From contig JAESQH010000028.1 in the NCBI GenBank assembly GCA_016765235.1, forward strand, positions 1 through 11,834: a stretch of DNA of 11,834 nucleotides. The letters are read 5' to 3'. The notes below the pieces were generated by a model. The model did no database searches and was not told where the DNA came from. It saw nothing but the letters and a program-made list of their open reading frames with translations. This document shows, piece after piece, positions 1-7,330 of this stretch. Position numbers and translations under genes: made by a program. The stretch's first letter is position 1. Every line of letters begins with the position of its first letter. Source of the stretch: Paracoccaceae bacterium (lineage in GTDB: Bacteria; Pseudomonadota; Alphaproteobacteria; Rhodobacterales; Rhodobacteraceae).

Positions 1-247
1 TTGGTTCGGAAAGCAAGCCGCCACCGCAACCGATATCCAGTAGGCGCAAGCCCTCGAATGGGCGCAGCGAATTGGGGTCACGCCCGAATTCCGCGCAGAT
101 TTGTTGGACGATGTATTCCAAACGGATCGGGTTCATTTCGTGCAGCGGTTTGAATTTACCCTTCGGATCCCACCACTCCGCAGACATCGCTTCGAATTTG
201 GCGACCTCGGCCGAATCAACCGTAACAGTTGTTTGCGTTGCACTCAT
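1..247 (-). CDS. ubiG: Ubiquinone biosynthesis O-methyltransferase UbiG, N-terminal part
   Basis: UbiG is the SAM-dependent methyltransferase that performs the two O-methylations of ubiquinone biosynthesis at the inner membrane face. Only the first 82 residues lie in the window; the rest continues beyond the left edge. The start ATG at 247-245 is preceded on the minus strand by AGGAAG. The protein has the family hallmarks in order: a short variable N-terminus, then FEAMSAEWWDPKGKFKPLH (residues 18-36), the substrate-side NPIRLEYI segment (39-46), and SAM motif I, LLDIGCGGG, at about residues 69-77. The gene is divergent from the proline iminopeptidase gene with 48 bases between the start codons, so both promoters must be in or overlap that short gap. 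Identification is firm; the missing C-terminus cannot be assessed. Confidence 0.93.
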   Translation of the reverse strand, partial: MSATQTTVTVDSAEVAKFEAMSAEWWDPKGKFKPLHEMNPIRLEYIVQQICAEFGRDPNSLRPFEGLRLLDIGCGGGLLSEP

Positions 248-295
248 CTTTTCTTCCTGCCATGTTGGGGCGAATGATTAACTAATAGAGCATAT

Positions 296-1264
296 ATGCT
301 GGAACATGCGAGCCATAAAGACGAGGAGCCTCGTCACAGCCTTTATCCCGTAGGCGACGCGTTTCATACACAAACGCTGGAAGTGTCGGGTGGGCATTCG
401 ATTTACATCGAGGAATCGGGCCGTGAAGACGGCGAACCGGTAGTCGTTTTGCACGGTGGTCCGGGTGGCGGATGCAGTCCGGCGATGCGGCGGTTTTTTG
501 ATCCGGACCGTTACCGCGTGATTTTGTTTGATCAGCGCGGGTGTGGGCGCTCCACCCCCTATGCCAGCGTTGAAAATAACACGACATGGGATTTGGTTGA
601 CGACATCGAGGCCATCCGTGAAACATTGGGCATTCCAAAATGGACCGTTTTTGGCGGATCATGGGGCGCGACGCTGTCCTTATTGTATGCCCAAGCGCAC
701 CCGATGCGGGTTAATGCACTGGTACTGCGTGGTATTTTCACCATGACTCAAGCCGAACTGGACTGGTTTTATGGCGGCGGGGCTGGCCAATTTTGGCCAG
801 AAGCGTGGGCGCTGTTTTCGAATATGGTCCCAGCGGAGGAGCGCCACGATCTGATCGCCGCCTATCGTGAACGACTGTTCGGGAAGATTGACGCGGAAGT
901 CATTCGTTTCTCACGGGCATGGGCGGCGTGGGAAAATACGTTAGCGACGCTCGATTCCAAAGGGCATGGAGGGCGTGTTCCTGGCCATTATGCGAAAGCG
1001 TTTTCGTTGATTGAAAACCATTACTTCACCCACAAAGGGTTCTTGCGCCAAGACGGCCAAATTTTTGCGGATATGGACAAGATCAGAAACATTCCCGGAT
1101 ATATCGTGCAAGGTCGCTACGATATGATTTGTCCACCACACACCGCGCATGCGTTGCATAAACTTTGGCCAAAATCCAAATTGCGGCTGGTCAAGGCTGG
1201 TCACGCGATGTCCGAACCCGCCATCGCGAACGAGCTGGTCGGCATAATGAACGAGATGGATTGA
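296..1264 (+). CDS. pip: Proline iminopeptidase (S33 family)
   Basis: A cytoplasmic alpha/beta-hydrolase peptidase that releases N-terminal proline from peptides. The 322-residue length is normal for the family. Visible motifs are the oxyanion-hole loop HGGPGGG (53-59), the DQRGCGRS strand/loop (79-86), the nucleophile elbow GGSWG with Ser122, and the remaining triad residues Asp276 (in GRYDMICP) and His303 (in AGHAMSEP). The family usually begins close to the LYP...F/H motif seen at residues 16-24, so the ATG at 296 gives about ten extra residues; no strong ribosome binding site precedes it, and the exact start is the least certain point. The stop overlaps the start of the next gene (TGATG), suggesting translational coupling with the membrane protein downstream. 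The neighbour on the left is divergent ubiG. Confidence 0.93.
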   Translation: MLEHASHKDEEPRHSLYPVGDAFHTQTLEVSGGHSIYIEESGREDGEPVVVLHGGPGGGCSPAMRRFFDPDRYRVILFDQRGCGRSTPYASVENNTTWDLVDDIEAIRETLGIPKWTVFGGSWGATLSLLYAQAHPMRVNALVLRGIFTMTQAELDWFYGGGAGQFWPEAWALFSNMVPAEERHDLIAAYRERLFGKIDAEVIRFSRAWAAWENTLATLDSKGHGGRVPGHYAKAFSLIENHYFTHKGFLRQDGQIFADMDKIRNIPGYIVQGRYDMICPPHTAHALHKLWPKSKLRLVKAGHAMSEPAIANELVGIMNEMD

Positions 1265-1914
1265 TGCGCAGGGTATTGCGGATCACACTCGTAGTTCTGA
1301 CTATATTGGCTGTCGCATATTTGGCAAACCAAGCCGGCGATTGGATCGGCGAGCGCCTGAAGATGGAAATCACGCCGGAAAACGAGAGCGTAATATTTGG
1401 CGCGACCGTAGTTGCGATAGTTCTTTACGCTTTGTTAATCTCGTTGCCTTTCGTACCGGGAGTCGAAATTGGAATAGGGTTGATGGTGATGTTCGGCACG
1501 CCCATGGCGATTCCGGTATACCTGTCCACCGTTATCGGCCTGACTTTGGGGTTTTTCATTGGGCGACTAGTGCCGGAAAAAGTTTTATGCGGATGTTTCG
1601 ATTTTTTGGGAATGACCCGTATCAGCCATATGCTGCGCGATTTGGCCCGAAAACCCGTTCAGGAACGCATGAACCTGCTCCTTGAACGCGCCCCCCGCCG
1701 GTTCGTTCCGTTCCTTTTACGGCACCGCTATATTGCGATTGCGGTGTCCTTCAACATCCCCGGAAATTCAGTAATCGGCGGCGGCGGCGGCATCGCGTTT
1801 ATGGCAGGTCTCAGTCGGCTGTTCAGTTTTCCACTGTACCTGCTGGCCGTTGTCATCGGGGTCTCACCGGTAACGATCCTGTTTTTGATCTTCGGACCGT
1901 CAATTATGGGTTAG
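1264..1914 (+). CDS. VTT/DedA-like (TVP38/TMEM64-type) integral membrane protein
   Basis: A 216-residue polytopic membrane protein starting at the ATG that overlaps the pip stop codon by one base. An in-frame upstream ATG at 1165 exists but would put 33 hydrophilic residues encoded inside pip in front of the natural N-terminal helix, so I reject it. Hydrophobic segments lie at about residues 4-22, 43-63, 72-98 and 187-213, with a basic amphipathic stretch at about 125-155. The FVPGVEIGIG segment (about 61-70), the re-entrant-looking NIPGNSVIGGGGGIAFMAG (about 170-188) and the C-terminal helix resemble the VTT (SNARE-associated/DedA) fold, whose members are linked to lipid flipping and membrane homeostasis. 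The family call is by eye and moderate. Its stop overlaps the fadH stop on the opposite strand, leaving no room for a separate terminator. Confidence 0.7.
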   Translation: MRRVLRITLVVLTILAVAYLANQAGDWIGERLKMEITPENESVIFGATVVAIVLYALLISLPFVPGVEIGIGLMVMFGTPMAIPVYLSTVIGLTLGFFIGRLVPEKVLCGCFDFLGMTRISHMLRDLARKPVQERMNLLLERAPRRFVPFLLRHRYIAIAVSFNIPGNSVIGGGGGIAFMAGLSRLFSFPLYLLAVVIGVSPVTILFLIFGPSIMG

Positions 1915-3938
1915 AATGTGGCGGCCAGCCGTGAGCCCTGATTGATCGCCCGCTTTGCATCCAGTTCTGCGGCCACATCCGCGCCACCAATCACGTGCAC
2001 TTTAGCCCCCTTTGCTTCTAAAGCATCCGCGAGAGTGCGTTCCGGCAATTGCCCAGCGCAAAGCACAATGGTGTCCACCTCCAGCAACCGTGGGTTTTCG
2101 CGCCCTTCTCCTGTGGAAATATGTAAACCCTCAGTGGTGATTTCCTCATAATTAACGCCGCCGATCATATCGACGCCTTTCATGGCAAGTGCCGCGCGAT
2201 GAATCCAGCCAGTGGTTTTACCCAAGCCCTTACCCAGCTTTTGCGCTTTGCGTTGCAATAGTGTGACCTGTCGGGCGGCGGCTTCTGGTTTCGGGCCTGC
2301 GGCTGCCAAGCCTCCGCGCGTCTCTTCCGGATCACCAACGCCCCACTCGGCTTTCCACTCTTCCAAGTTAAGCGTTGGGCTTTCGCCTTTTTGTGTAAGA
2401 AATTCTGCCACATCGAACCCGATTCCACCGGCACCGATGATTGCGACACGATTTCCGACCGGCACTTTGTTCCGTAGAACATCAATGTAGTTCACAACAT
2501 TCGGCCCATCCTGCCCTTTGATTTCAGGGTCACGCGGAATAACGCCAGTTGCAATAACCACTTCGTCAAAATCTGTAAGCTCATCGGCCACAACACGTCG
2601 CTCTAGGCGAACCGTAACGTCGTACACCTCCAACATTCGGGTGTAATACTCGACCAAACCGAAAAACTCCTCTTTGCCCGGAATTTGTTTGGCAATGTTC
2701 AACTGGCCACCAATCTCGACAGCCATATCGAACAAAGTAACGTTATGGCCGCGCTGTGCAGCAACGAGGGCAGTTGCCAAGCCAGCTGGGCCAGCGCCGA
2801 CGATTGCTACAGATTTCACGGTTTCCGCCGGATAATAGTTCAGCTCGTTTTCGTAACATGCCCGCGGGTTGACCAGACAAGTGGAAGTTTTCAGTGCAAA
2901 AGTGTGATCAAGACAGGCCTGATTGCAAGCGATACACGGCGCGATCTGATCCGCCTTGCCCGCCGCCGCTTTAGCCATAAACTGGCTGTCGGCCAAAAAG
3001 GGCCGCGCCATAGACACCATGTCAGCACATCCTTCAGCCAGCACATTTTCGGCGACTTCCGGGGTGTTGATCCGGTTGGAGGTGATGATCGGGATAGACA
3101 CCTCCCCCATTAACTTCTTGGTAACCCAAGCGAATGCAGCGCGCGGGACCGAGGTGGCGATAGTGGGAATCCGTGCTTCGTGCCAACCGATACCGGTGTT
3201 CAGGATCGTTGCGCCCGCGGCCTCGATGGCTTTGGCAAGGGTCACGACTTCGTCCCACGTTTGGCCGTTGGGGATCAGGTCGATCAGCGAAATGCGGTAG
3301 ATAATTATGAAATCGGTCCCGACAGCCTCGCGGCAACGGCGGACGACCTCGACAGGCAGGCGCATGCGGTTGGCGTAGGACCCGCCCCACTCATCTGTTC
3401 GTTTGTTGGTGTGTGTCACTAAGAATTCGTTAAGGAAATACCCCTCCGACCCCATAATCTCGACGCCGTCGTATCCTGCTTGCTTCGCACGCTCGGCGGC
3501 GACAACAAAATCCGCGATTTGCTTTTCGATGCCATCAGCGTCCAACTCCGTGGGTGGAAATGGCGAGATCGGGGATTTGACCGCAGATGGCGCAACCGCC
3601 TTGTGCGTATAGGCATATCGGCCCGCATGCAGGATTTGCATGGCGATTTTGCCACCCTCGGAATGCACCCGATCCGTCACGATCTTATGGTTCGCGATAT
3701 CGGTATCATTGAACAATCCCGAAGCACCGGGGAAAACGCCGCCTTCGTCATTCGGGGCCATGCCACCCGTTACCATCAAGGCGACACCGCCCGCCGCACG
3801 TTCGCCGAAGTATTCCGCGATGCGGTTCCAGTCACCAATTTCTTCGAGGTTGGTATGCATGGACCCCATCAACACACGGTTTTTCAGCGTGGTGAAGCCA
3901 AGGTCCAAAGGGGCGAACATGTTTGGGTAGTTGGTCAT
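1911..3938 (-). CDS. fadH: 2,4-dienoyl-CoA reductase (NADPH), FadH
   Basis: An iron-sulfur flavoenzyme that reduces 2,4-dienoyl-CoA intermediates so that polyunsaturated fatty acids can complete beta-oxidation. Its 675 residues match the E. coli enzyme closely in length and motif order. The N-terminal old-yellow-enzyme TIM barrel (about 1-330) starts FAPLDLGFTTLKNRVLMGSM and carries Tyr167 (MGSEGYF) and His253 (TGIGWHEARIPT), equivalents of the known catalytic pair. A 4Fe-4S cluster follows with Cys335, Cys338, Cys342 and Cys354 (C-x2-C-x3-C-x11-C). Then come an FAD-binding Rossmann motif GAGPAG (381-386) and a second dinucleotide site GAGGIG (502-507). The start is preceded by a good GGAGG. 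The gene is the last of a minus-strand cluster with two SDR genes 70 bases upstream. Other old-yellow-enzyme fusions (for example trimethylamine dehydrogenase-like proteins) are less likely given the near-continuous match. Confidence 0.96.
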   Translation of the reverse strand: MTNYPNMFAPLDLGFTTLKNRVLMGSMHTNLEEIGDWNRIAEYFGERAAGGVALMVTGGMAPNDEGGVFPGASGLFNDTDIANHKIVTDRVHSEGGKIAMQILHAGRYAYTHKAVAPSAVKSPISPFPPTELDADGIEKQIADFVVAAERAKQAGYDGVEIMGSEGYFLNEFLVTHTNKRTDEWGGSYANRMRLPVEVVRRCREAVGTDFIIIYRISLIDLIPNGQTWDEVVTLAKAIEAAGATILNTGIGWHEARIPTIATSVPRAAFAWVTKKLMGEVSIPIITSNRINTPEVAENVLAEGCADMVSMARPFLADSQFMAKAAAGKADQIAPCIACNQACLDHTFALKTSTCLVNPRACYENELNYYPAETVKSVAIVGAGPAGLATALVAAQRGHNVTLFDMAVEIGGQLNIAKQIPGKEEFFGLVEYYTRMLEVYDVTVRLERRVVADELTDFDEVVIATGVIPRDPEIKGQDGPNVVNYIDVLRNKVPVGNRVAIIGAGGIGFDVAEFLTQKGESPTLNLEEWKAEWGVGDPEETRGGLAAAGPKPEAAARQVTLLQRKAQKLGKGLGKTTGWIHRAALAMKGVDMIGGVNYEEITTEGLHISTGEGRENPRLLEVDTIVLCAGQLPERTLADALEAKGAKVHVIGGADVAAELDAKRAINQGSRLAATF

Positions 3939-3975
3939 AATTGCCTCCGGCAGCTTCGCGCAGTTTGATCTAGTT

Positions 3976-4007
3976 ATTCCGTGAAGTCACCCGCGACGTG
4001 ACGGAAT
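3976..4007 (-). other. Hairpin in the SDR-fadH gap
   Basis: Immediately after the SDR stop codon, ATTCCGT...TCAC (3976-3990, with a 4-base GAAG bulge) can pair with GTGACGGAAT (3998-4007) around a 7-base loop. No run of T follows on the minus strand, so it is not a canonical intrinsic terminator. It may be an RNA-processing or partial-attenuation structure separating the SDR genes from fadH. Functional role is inferred only. Confidence 0.4.
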
Positions 4008-4008
4008 G

Positions 4009-4758
4009 CTAAAGCGCGCCAAGCCCCCCGTCGATTGCGATGTTTTGGCCTGTGGTAAAGCTGTTTGCAGGGTCGGCAGCCCACAATATTGCTTGAACAA
4101 CTTCGTCGACTGTTGCCAGCCGACGCATTGGAACACCGCGCGTCATGTGTGCTTCGATTTCTGGATCGTCGATCGCCTCGCCAGCCATTTGAGTGGCGGA
4201 GAAGCTTGGACATATGGCGTTAACGCGGATGCCTTTGCGCGCGTGTTCCAGCGCGGCGGCGCGGGTCAGGCCAACGACACCGTGTTTTGAAGCGCCATAG
4301 ATGGAAAGCCATGGCGCACCGCCCAACCCCGCAACGGAGGCGAGGTTAACGATTGCGCAACTTTCGGCGGTTTTAGTGAATTGCGCCTCCATGATTGGAA
4401 GCTGCGCCTGCATAGCCCAAAATGTTCCCAAAAGGTTAACGTCGATAACTTTGCGGCATTCCGCTTCGGGCAGGTCGGGAATTTTCGCTGGTGTATGGAC
4501 AATACCAGCGTTGTTAATCGCGATATCGAGCGAACCGAAAGTGTCGACCGCAAGCTTAACCAATTCTTTACTGTAAGCCGGATCGCTTACGTCGCCCACC
4601 AGTGTCACAACATCGCCGGAAAGGCCTTCGCCAAGGCCCTGCTTCGAAATATCGCCAAGAACCAGCTTCGCGCCAGCTTGCGTAAACCGTTTTGCCGTCG
4701 CCGCACCAAACCCCGCAGAGGCCCCAGTAATCAGAACCGTTTTACCAGCAAAGCTCAT
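4009..4758 (-). CDS. SDR family oxidoreductase (NAD-type)
   Basis: A classical short-chain dehydrogenase/reductase of 249 residues, the usual length. Cofactor motif TGASAGFG is at 11-18. Asp36 at the end of the second strand (VLGDIS) predicts NAD(H) rather than NADP(H). NNAG is at 82-85, and the catalytic set is Asn108, Ser141, Tyr154 and Lys158 (YGASK). The C-terminal TTGQNIAIDGGL is typical. I use the ATG at 4758, which overlaps the preceding SDR stop as ATGA; a longer frame beginning at 4857 would only add the reverse reading of the neighbour's coding region. No strong ribosome binding site is seen, so translational coupling is likely. Substrate is not deducible; the fadH context suggests hydroxyacyl or ketoacyl compounds. 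Confidence 0.9.
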   Translation of the reverse strand: MSFAGKTVLITGASAGFGAATAKRFTQAGAKLVLGDISKQGLGEGLSGDVVTLVGDVSDPAYSKELVKLAVDTFGSLDIAINNAGIVHTPAKIPDLPEAECRKVIDVNLLGTFWAMQAQLPIMEAQFTKTAESCAIVNLASVAGLGGAPWLSIYGASKHGVVGLTRAAALEHARKGIRVNAICPSFSATQMAGEAIDDPEIEAHMTRGVPMRRLATVDEVVQAILWAADPANSFTTGQNIAIDGGLGAL

Positions 4759-5579
4759 GACATGGCGTTTGCGAACAGGTTTTGGGTCGCCTGAACGCTC
4801 ATACCGCCATCCAGAGGGATGATTGCGCCGGATGTGTAGGCACCGCCGCGTCCGCATAGGAAAAGCGTTGCGCCAGCGATGTCCTCGGGCGTTCCGACAC
4901 GACCGATTGGCACGTTGGCCCCGACTTTAGCCTGACCGGCCTCGTTACCGATTGCGAAGGCCGTCATTTTGGAGGGAAATGGACCGGGGGCAAAAGCGTT
5001 AACGGTGATATTCTTCGAAGCCAGCTCCGCCGCGAGGATTTTGGTTAAGTGATGCACGGCACCTTTGGAAACAGCGTAGGAATACGCCCCCTCGGCCAAA
5101 GGAATCGTTCCCATCACGGACCCGATGTTAATAATTCGTGAAGGATCGCCGTCGTTGGCGGCAGCCGTTAACAATCCGGTAAGGTTTCGCGTTAACGTGA
5201 ACATGCCTGCGACGTTAATATTCATTACCTTTTCCCAAGCCTTATGTGGGAATGTATTATACGGCTCGCCCCAAGTGACCCCTGCGTTATTCACCAAAAT
5301 ATCCAACTTGTCGGTGCGGGCTTTGACATCGGCGGTCAACGCGTCGATGGCGATTTCGGAGCCAACGTCGCCTGCAAAACCCTCGGCGGAACCCTCGGCA
5401 TCAAGCGCATTTAGTTCAGCGGCTACGATTTCGCAAACGTCGCCTTTGCGGCTTGCAATCAAAACACGTGCGCCGCCTTGGACCAACGCCTCGGCGATCA
5501 TGCGACCGATGCCGGTTGCCCCGCCTGTCACCAGTGCCGTTTTGCCGGAAACGCCAAAAATACTGTTAAGATATGCCAT
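4755..5579 (-). CDS. SDR family oxidoreductase (NADPH-type; RhlG/FabG-like)
   Basis: A 274-residue classical SDR, slightly longer than average through its N-terminal MAYLNSIFGVSG and a C-terminal tail after the DGGMSV motif. It shows TGGATGIG (18-25), Arg44 in ASRK after the second strand (predicts NADPH), NNAG (97-100), Asn122 near INV, Ser154, and Tyr168/Lys172 in YAVSK. The overall pattern resembles 3-oxoacyl-carrier reductases such as FabG/RhlG, but the true substrate is unknown. The start at 5579 has GGAG about ten bases upstream. It is the first gene of the minus-strand SDR-SDR-fadH cluster and overlaps the next gene by four bases. Having two SDRs with opposite predicted cofactor preferences side by side suggests consecutive or opposing redox steps. 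Confidence 0.9.
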   Translation of the reverse strand: MAYLNSIFGVSGKTALVTGGATGIGRMIAEALVQGGARVLIASRKGDVCEIVAAELNALDAEGSAEGFAGDVGSEIAIDALTADVKARTDKLDILVNNAGVTWGEPYNTFPHKAWEKVMNINVAGMFTLTRNLTGLLTAAANDGDPSRIINIGSVMGTIPLAEGAYSYAVSKGAVHHLTKILAAELASKNITVNAFAPGPFPSKMTAFAIGNEAGQAKVGANVPIGRVGTPEDIAGATLFLCGRGGAYTSGAIIPLDGGMSVQATQNLFANAMS

Positions 5580-5616
5580 TTTTCACTCCAAAAACGATTT
5601 CGCCGAGGTTGCCGAA

Positions 5617-5629
5617 TTGTCACTGACAA
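5617..5629. promoter_or_regulatory. 13-base palindrome, candidate operator for the SDR-fadH cluster
   Basis: TTGTCACTGACAA is a perfect palindrome of 6-base arms around a central C. It lies 38 bases before the first SDR start, in the 5580-5747 gap that must also hold the promoter of the divergent small membrane protein. On the minus strand a possible -10 element TACAAT lies at 5640-5635, which would place the palindrome at or just after the transcription start, a repressor-like position. The regulator is not identified. Confidence 0.35.
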
Positions 5630-5747
5630 AGCAATTGTAAACGCCGCGTCAAAAATTTCGAACAAACAATTAGGAATTTTTTTAGTTCTGACTTATGTTC
5701 TGCGCGGGGCAATAAGTAACTAGAAACTGACACATAGAGGTTTGGAA

Positions 5748-6005
5748 ATGCTTTACTTTATTATTAGTGCAGTATGCGGTATTGGCGGCGGGATTGTTTC
5801 TTCGCACACTTTCAAGGAATACACGTTAGGAAACCTTGGTAACGTTGTTACTGGTTTCCTCGGCGGTGTTGCGACACATACGATTATTGTATTGGTGATG
5901 GGCGGCACAGCTTGGACGTTTGCAATAGTTGGCGGATTTCTAGGTGGATTTCTCGTTCGCATTGCGTTTTCGATCATTCGTCAACGCATTTCGTCGGATT
6001 CCTAA
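5748..6005 (+). CDS. Small glycine-rich membrane protein
   Basis: An 85-residue hydrophobic protein of unknown function. I chose ATG at 5748 because AGAGG (5736-5740) sits seven bases before it; an in-frame TTG at 5742 is only one base from that site. Hydrophobic segments lie at about residues 2-18, 30-50 and 53-74. The glycine patterns GIGGGIVSS, GNLGNVVTGFLGGV and GGFLGGF resemble the small GlsB/YeaQ/YmgE type of membrane protein, in which glycine repeats allow close helix packing; this likeness is by eye only. The C-terminus is basic and polar (RQRISSDS), predicting a cytoplasmic tail. Its stop codon overlaps the dapB stop on the other strand by four bases. Confidence 0.72.
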   Translation: MLYFIISAVCGIGGGIVSSHTFKEYTLGNLGNVVTGFLGGVATHTIIVLVMGGTAWTFAIVGGFLGGFLVRIAFSIIRQRISSDS

Positions 6006-6814
6006 TCTAAACCAAGCACGTCTAGCATGGTGTATTCGCCCGGTTTTTGAGACTGGCCCCATAGGGCTGCCTTAATAGCGCCGCGTGCGAATAACATCCG
6101 ATCACTCGCGATATGGCGCAAAATGATGCGCTCCCCTTCGCCTGCGAAAATCACGTCATGCTCGCCAACGACGTCGCCGCCACGAAGCGAGACGAAACCG
6201 ATGTCACCGCGTTTGCGTGCGCCGGTTTCGCCGTCTCGACCACGGTCGGAAACGTCTGACAGATTAACGCCGCGGCCTTGCGCAGCAGCTTCGCCTAACA
6301 TCAACGCCGTGCCGGACGGTGCGTCGACTTTGTGGTGATGGTGCATTTCAACGATCTCGATGTCGAAATCCATATCGAGAGCGGCGGCAACCTTGCGCGT
6401 TAGAACGGTTAACAAATTCACACCAAGGCTCATATTTCCCGCCCGAACGACAATCGCATGTCGCGCGGCTGCCTTAATTTTAGCGAGGTGAGTATCCTCA
6501 AGCCCGGTTGTGCCGATCACATGGGTGATCCGCGCCTGCGCCGCAAGTTCGGAATGTAAAACCGTCGCTTCGGGCGAGGTGAAATCAACAACGGCTTGGG
6601 AATGCGCCAGAACTTCCAACGGGTCGTCCGACACTGTGATGCCGTTTGCAGTTCCGCCAAGGCATTCGCCAAGATCGCGACCGATCCAGTCGTGGCCCGC
6701 GCGTTCCGTTGCGCCAGCCAGATGTGTGCCGCTGGTTTCTTCGATGGCTCGAATCAGCATCCGGCCCATACGACCCGACGCACCCATTACGGCAATACCT
6801 GTTGTTTCGCTCAT
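6002..6814 (-). CDS. dapB: 4-hydroxy-tetrahydrodipicolinate reductase DapB
   Basis: DapB reduces 4-hydroxy-tetrahydrodipicolinate with NAD(P)H in the diaminopimelate/lysine pathway, supplying cell-wall peptide and lysine. Its 270 residues are normal for the family. The Rossmann motif GASGRMG is at 11-17 and the GTTG loop at 101-104. The diagnostic EMHHHHKVDAPSGTA (156-170) contains the catalytic His158/Lys162 pair and the substrate-binding SGT. The C-terminal substrate domain continues through the RGGDVVGEHDVIF segment and returns to LWGQ..GEYTMLDVLGL. The start ATG at 6814 follows GAGGG on the minus strand. It is divergent from rbfA with about 100 bases between, and convergent with the small membrane protein. 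Confidence 0.97.
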   Translation of the reverse strand: MSETTGIAVMGASGRMGRMLIRAIEETSGTHLAGATERAGHDWIGRDLGECLGGTANGITVSDDPLEVLAHSQAVVDFTSPEATVLHSELAAQARITHVIGTTGLEDTHLAKIKAAARHAIVVRAGNMSLGVNLLTVLTRKVAAALDMDFDIEIVEMHHHHKVDAPSGTALMLGEAAAQGRGVNLSDVSDRGRDGETGARKRGDIGFVSLRGGDVVGEHDVIFAGEGERIILRHIASDRMLFARGAIKAALWGQSQKPGEYTMLDVLGLD

Positions 6815-6836
6815 TTCGGCCCTCGTTAGCTATTTG

Positions 6837-6842
6837 TTGACA
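6837..6842 (+). promoter_or_regulatory. Possible -35 element of an rbfA-operon promoter
   Basis: A consensus TTGACA lies 75 bases before the rbfA start in the dapB-rbfA divergent gap. The bases about 17 downstream (around 6860-6865, ACTCGA) are a poor -10 match, so this is a candidate only. Confidence 0.3.
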
Positions 6843-6916
6843 GGTTTAGCGTTCAATTCACTCGAAGCAAAGGGGGGATGGCTTGACTTGGGCGCAATCT
6901 GGGGGGATTAGGGGCC

Positions 6917-7324
6917 ATGGCAAAGAAAAGATTCAACGCGGGCGCAGGCCCATCCCAACGACAGCTCCGCGTAGGCGAGCTGATCCGGCGCAAACTTTCC
7001 GACATTATGTTGCGGGGCGAACTGCATGATGAAGAACTGGCACATGTGTCGGTGACAATTGGCGAGGTGCGCGTTTCGCCGGATTTGCGCAACGCAATCG
7101 TTTTTGCACTGCCGCTGGGCGGGATTAACACGGATGCGGTGGTCGAAGCCCTTAACCGCAATCAAGGCGAGCTGCGCCATTTAGTTACCAAAGGGTTAAA
7201 GTTGAAACACGCACCGGAACTGAAGTTTCTGGCGGATCGTAGCTTTGACCAGATCGAAGCCACAAACAAACTGCTGGATTCCCCCGAGGTACGCCGCGAC
7301 CTTGACCGTGATGAAGACGAATAG
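6917..7324 (+). CDS. rbfA: Ribosome-binding factor A
   Basis: RbfA is a small KH-like protein that binds the maturing 30S subunit and promotes 16S rRNA 5'-end processing, notably during cold. Its 135 residues match the usual size. It begins with a basic segment, then SQRQLRVGELIRRKLSDIM (13-31). Next come the HVSVTIGEVRVSPDLRNAIVF core (about 43-63), with the family's V-x-V-S-x-D-L pattern, and the LKHAPELKFLADRSFD segment (about 96-111), typical of the C-terminal KH strand. The acidic tail RRDLDRDEDE is common. It is the first gene of a tight operon with the sulfotransferase-like gene (6 bases away) and truB. A G-rich stretch (GGGGGGATTAGGGG) sits before the ATG and may serve as the ribosome binding site. 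Confidence 0.95.
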   Translation: MAKKRFNAGAGPSQRQLRVGELIRRKLSDIMLRGELHDEELAHVSVTIGEVRVSPDLRNAIVFALPLGGINTDAVVEALNRNQGELRHLVTKGLKLKHAPELKFLADRSFDQIEATNKLLDSPEVRRDLDRDEDE

Positions 7325-7330
7325 GCTGAT

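Noticed and set aside
1165..1263. Longer N-terminus of the VTT-like membrane protein
   Set aside because: It would lie wholly within pip in another frame and place a charged stretch before the first membrane helix; the ATG coupled to the pip stop is more natural.
3480..3968. A 162-codon plus-strand open frame opposite fadH
   Set aside because: It is antisense to a strongly conserved fadH region, shows no recognisable domain, and has an Arg/His-rich composition typical of a shadow frame.
4759..4857. Longer N-terminus of the second SDR
   Set aside because: It would overlap the upstream SDR; family alignments start at MSFAGKTVLITG, which matches the ATGA junction.
6883..6888. TTGACT as a second -35 element for rbfA
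   Set aside because: The expected -10 position falls on the G-rich stretch next to the start codon, with no match and no room for a leader.
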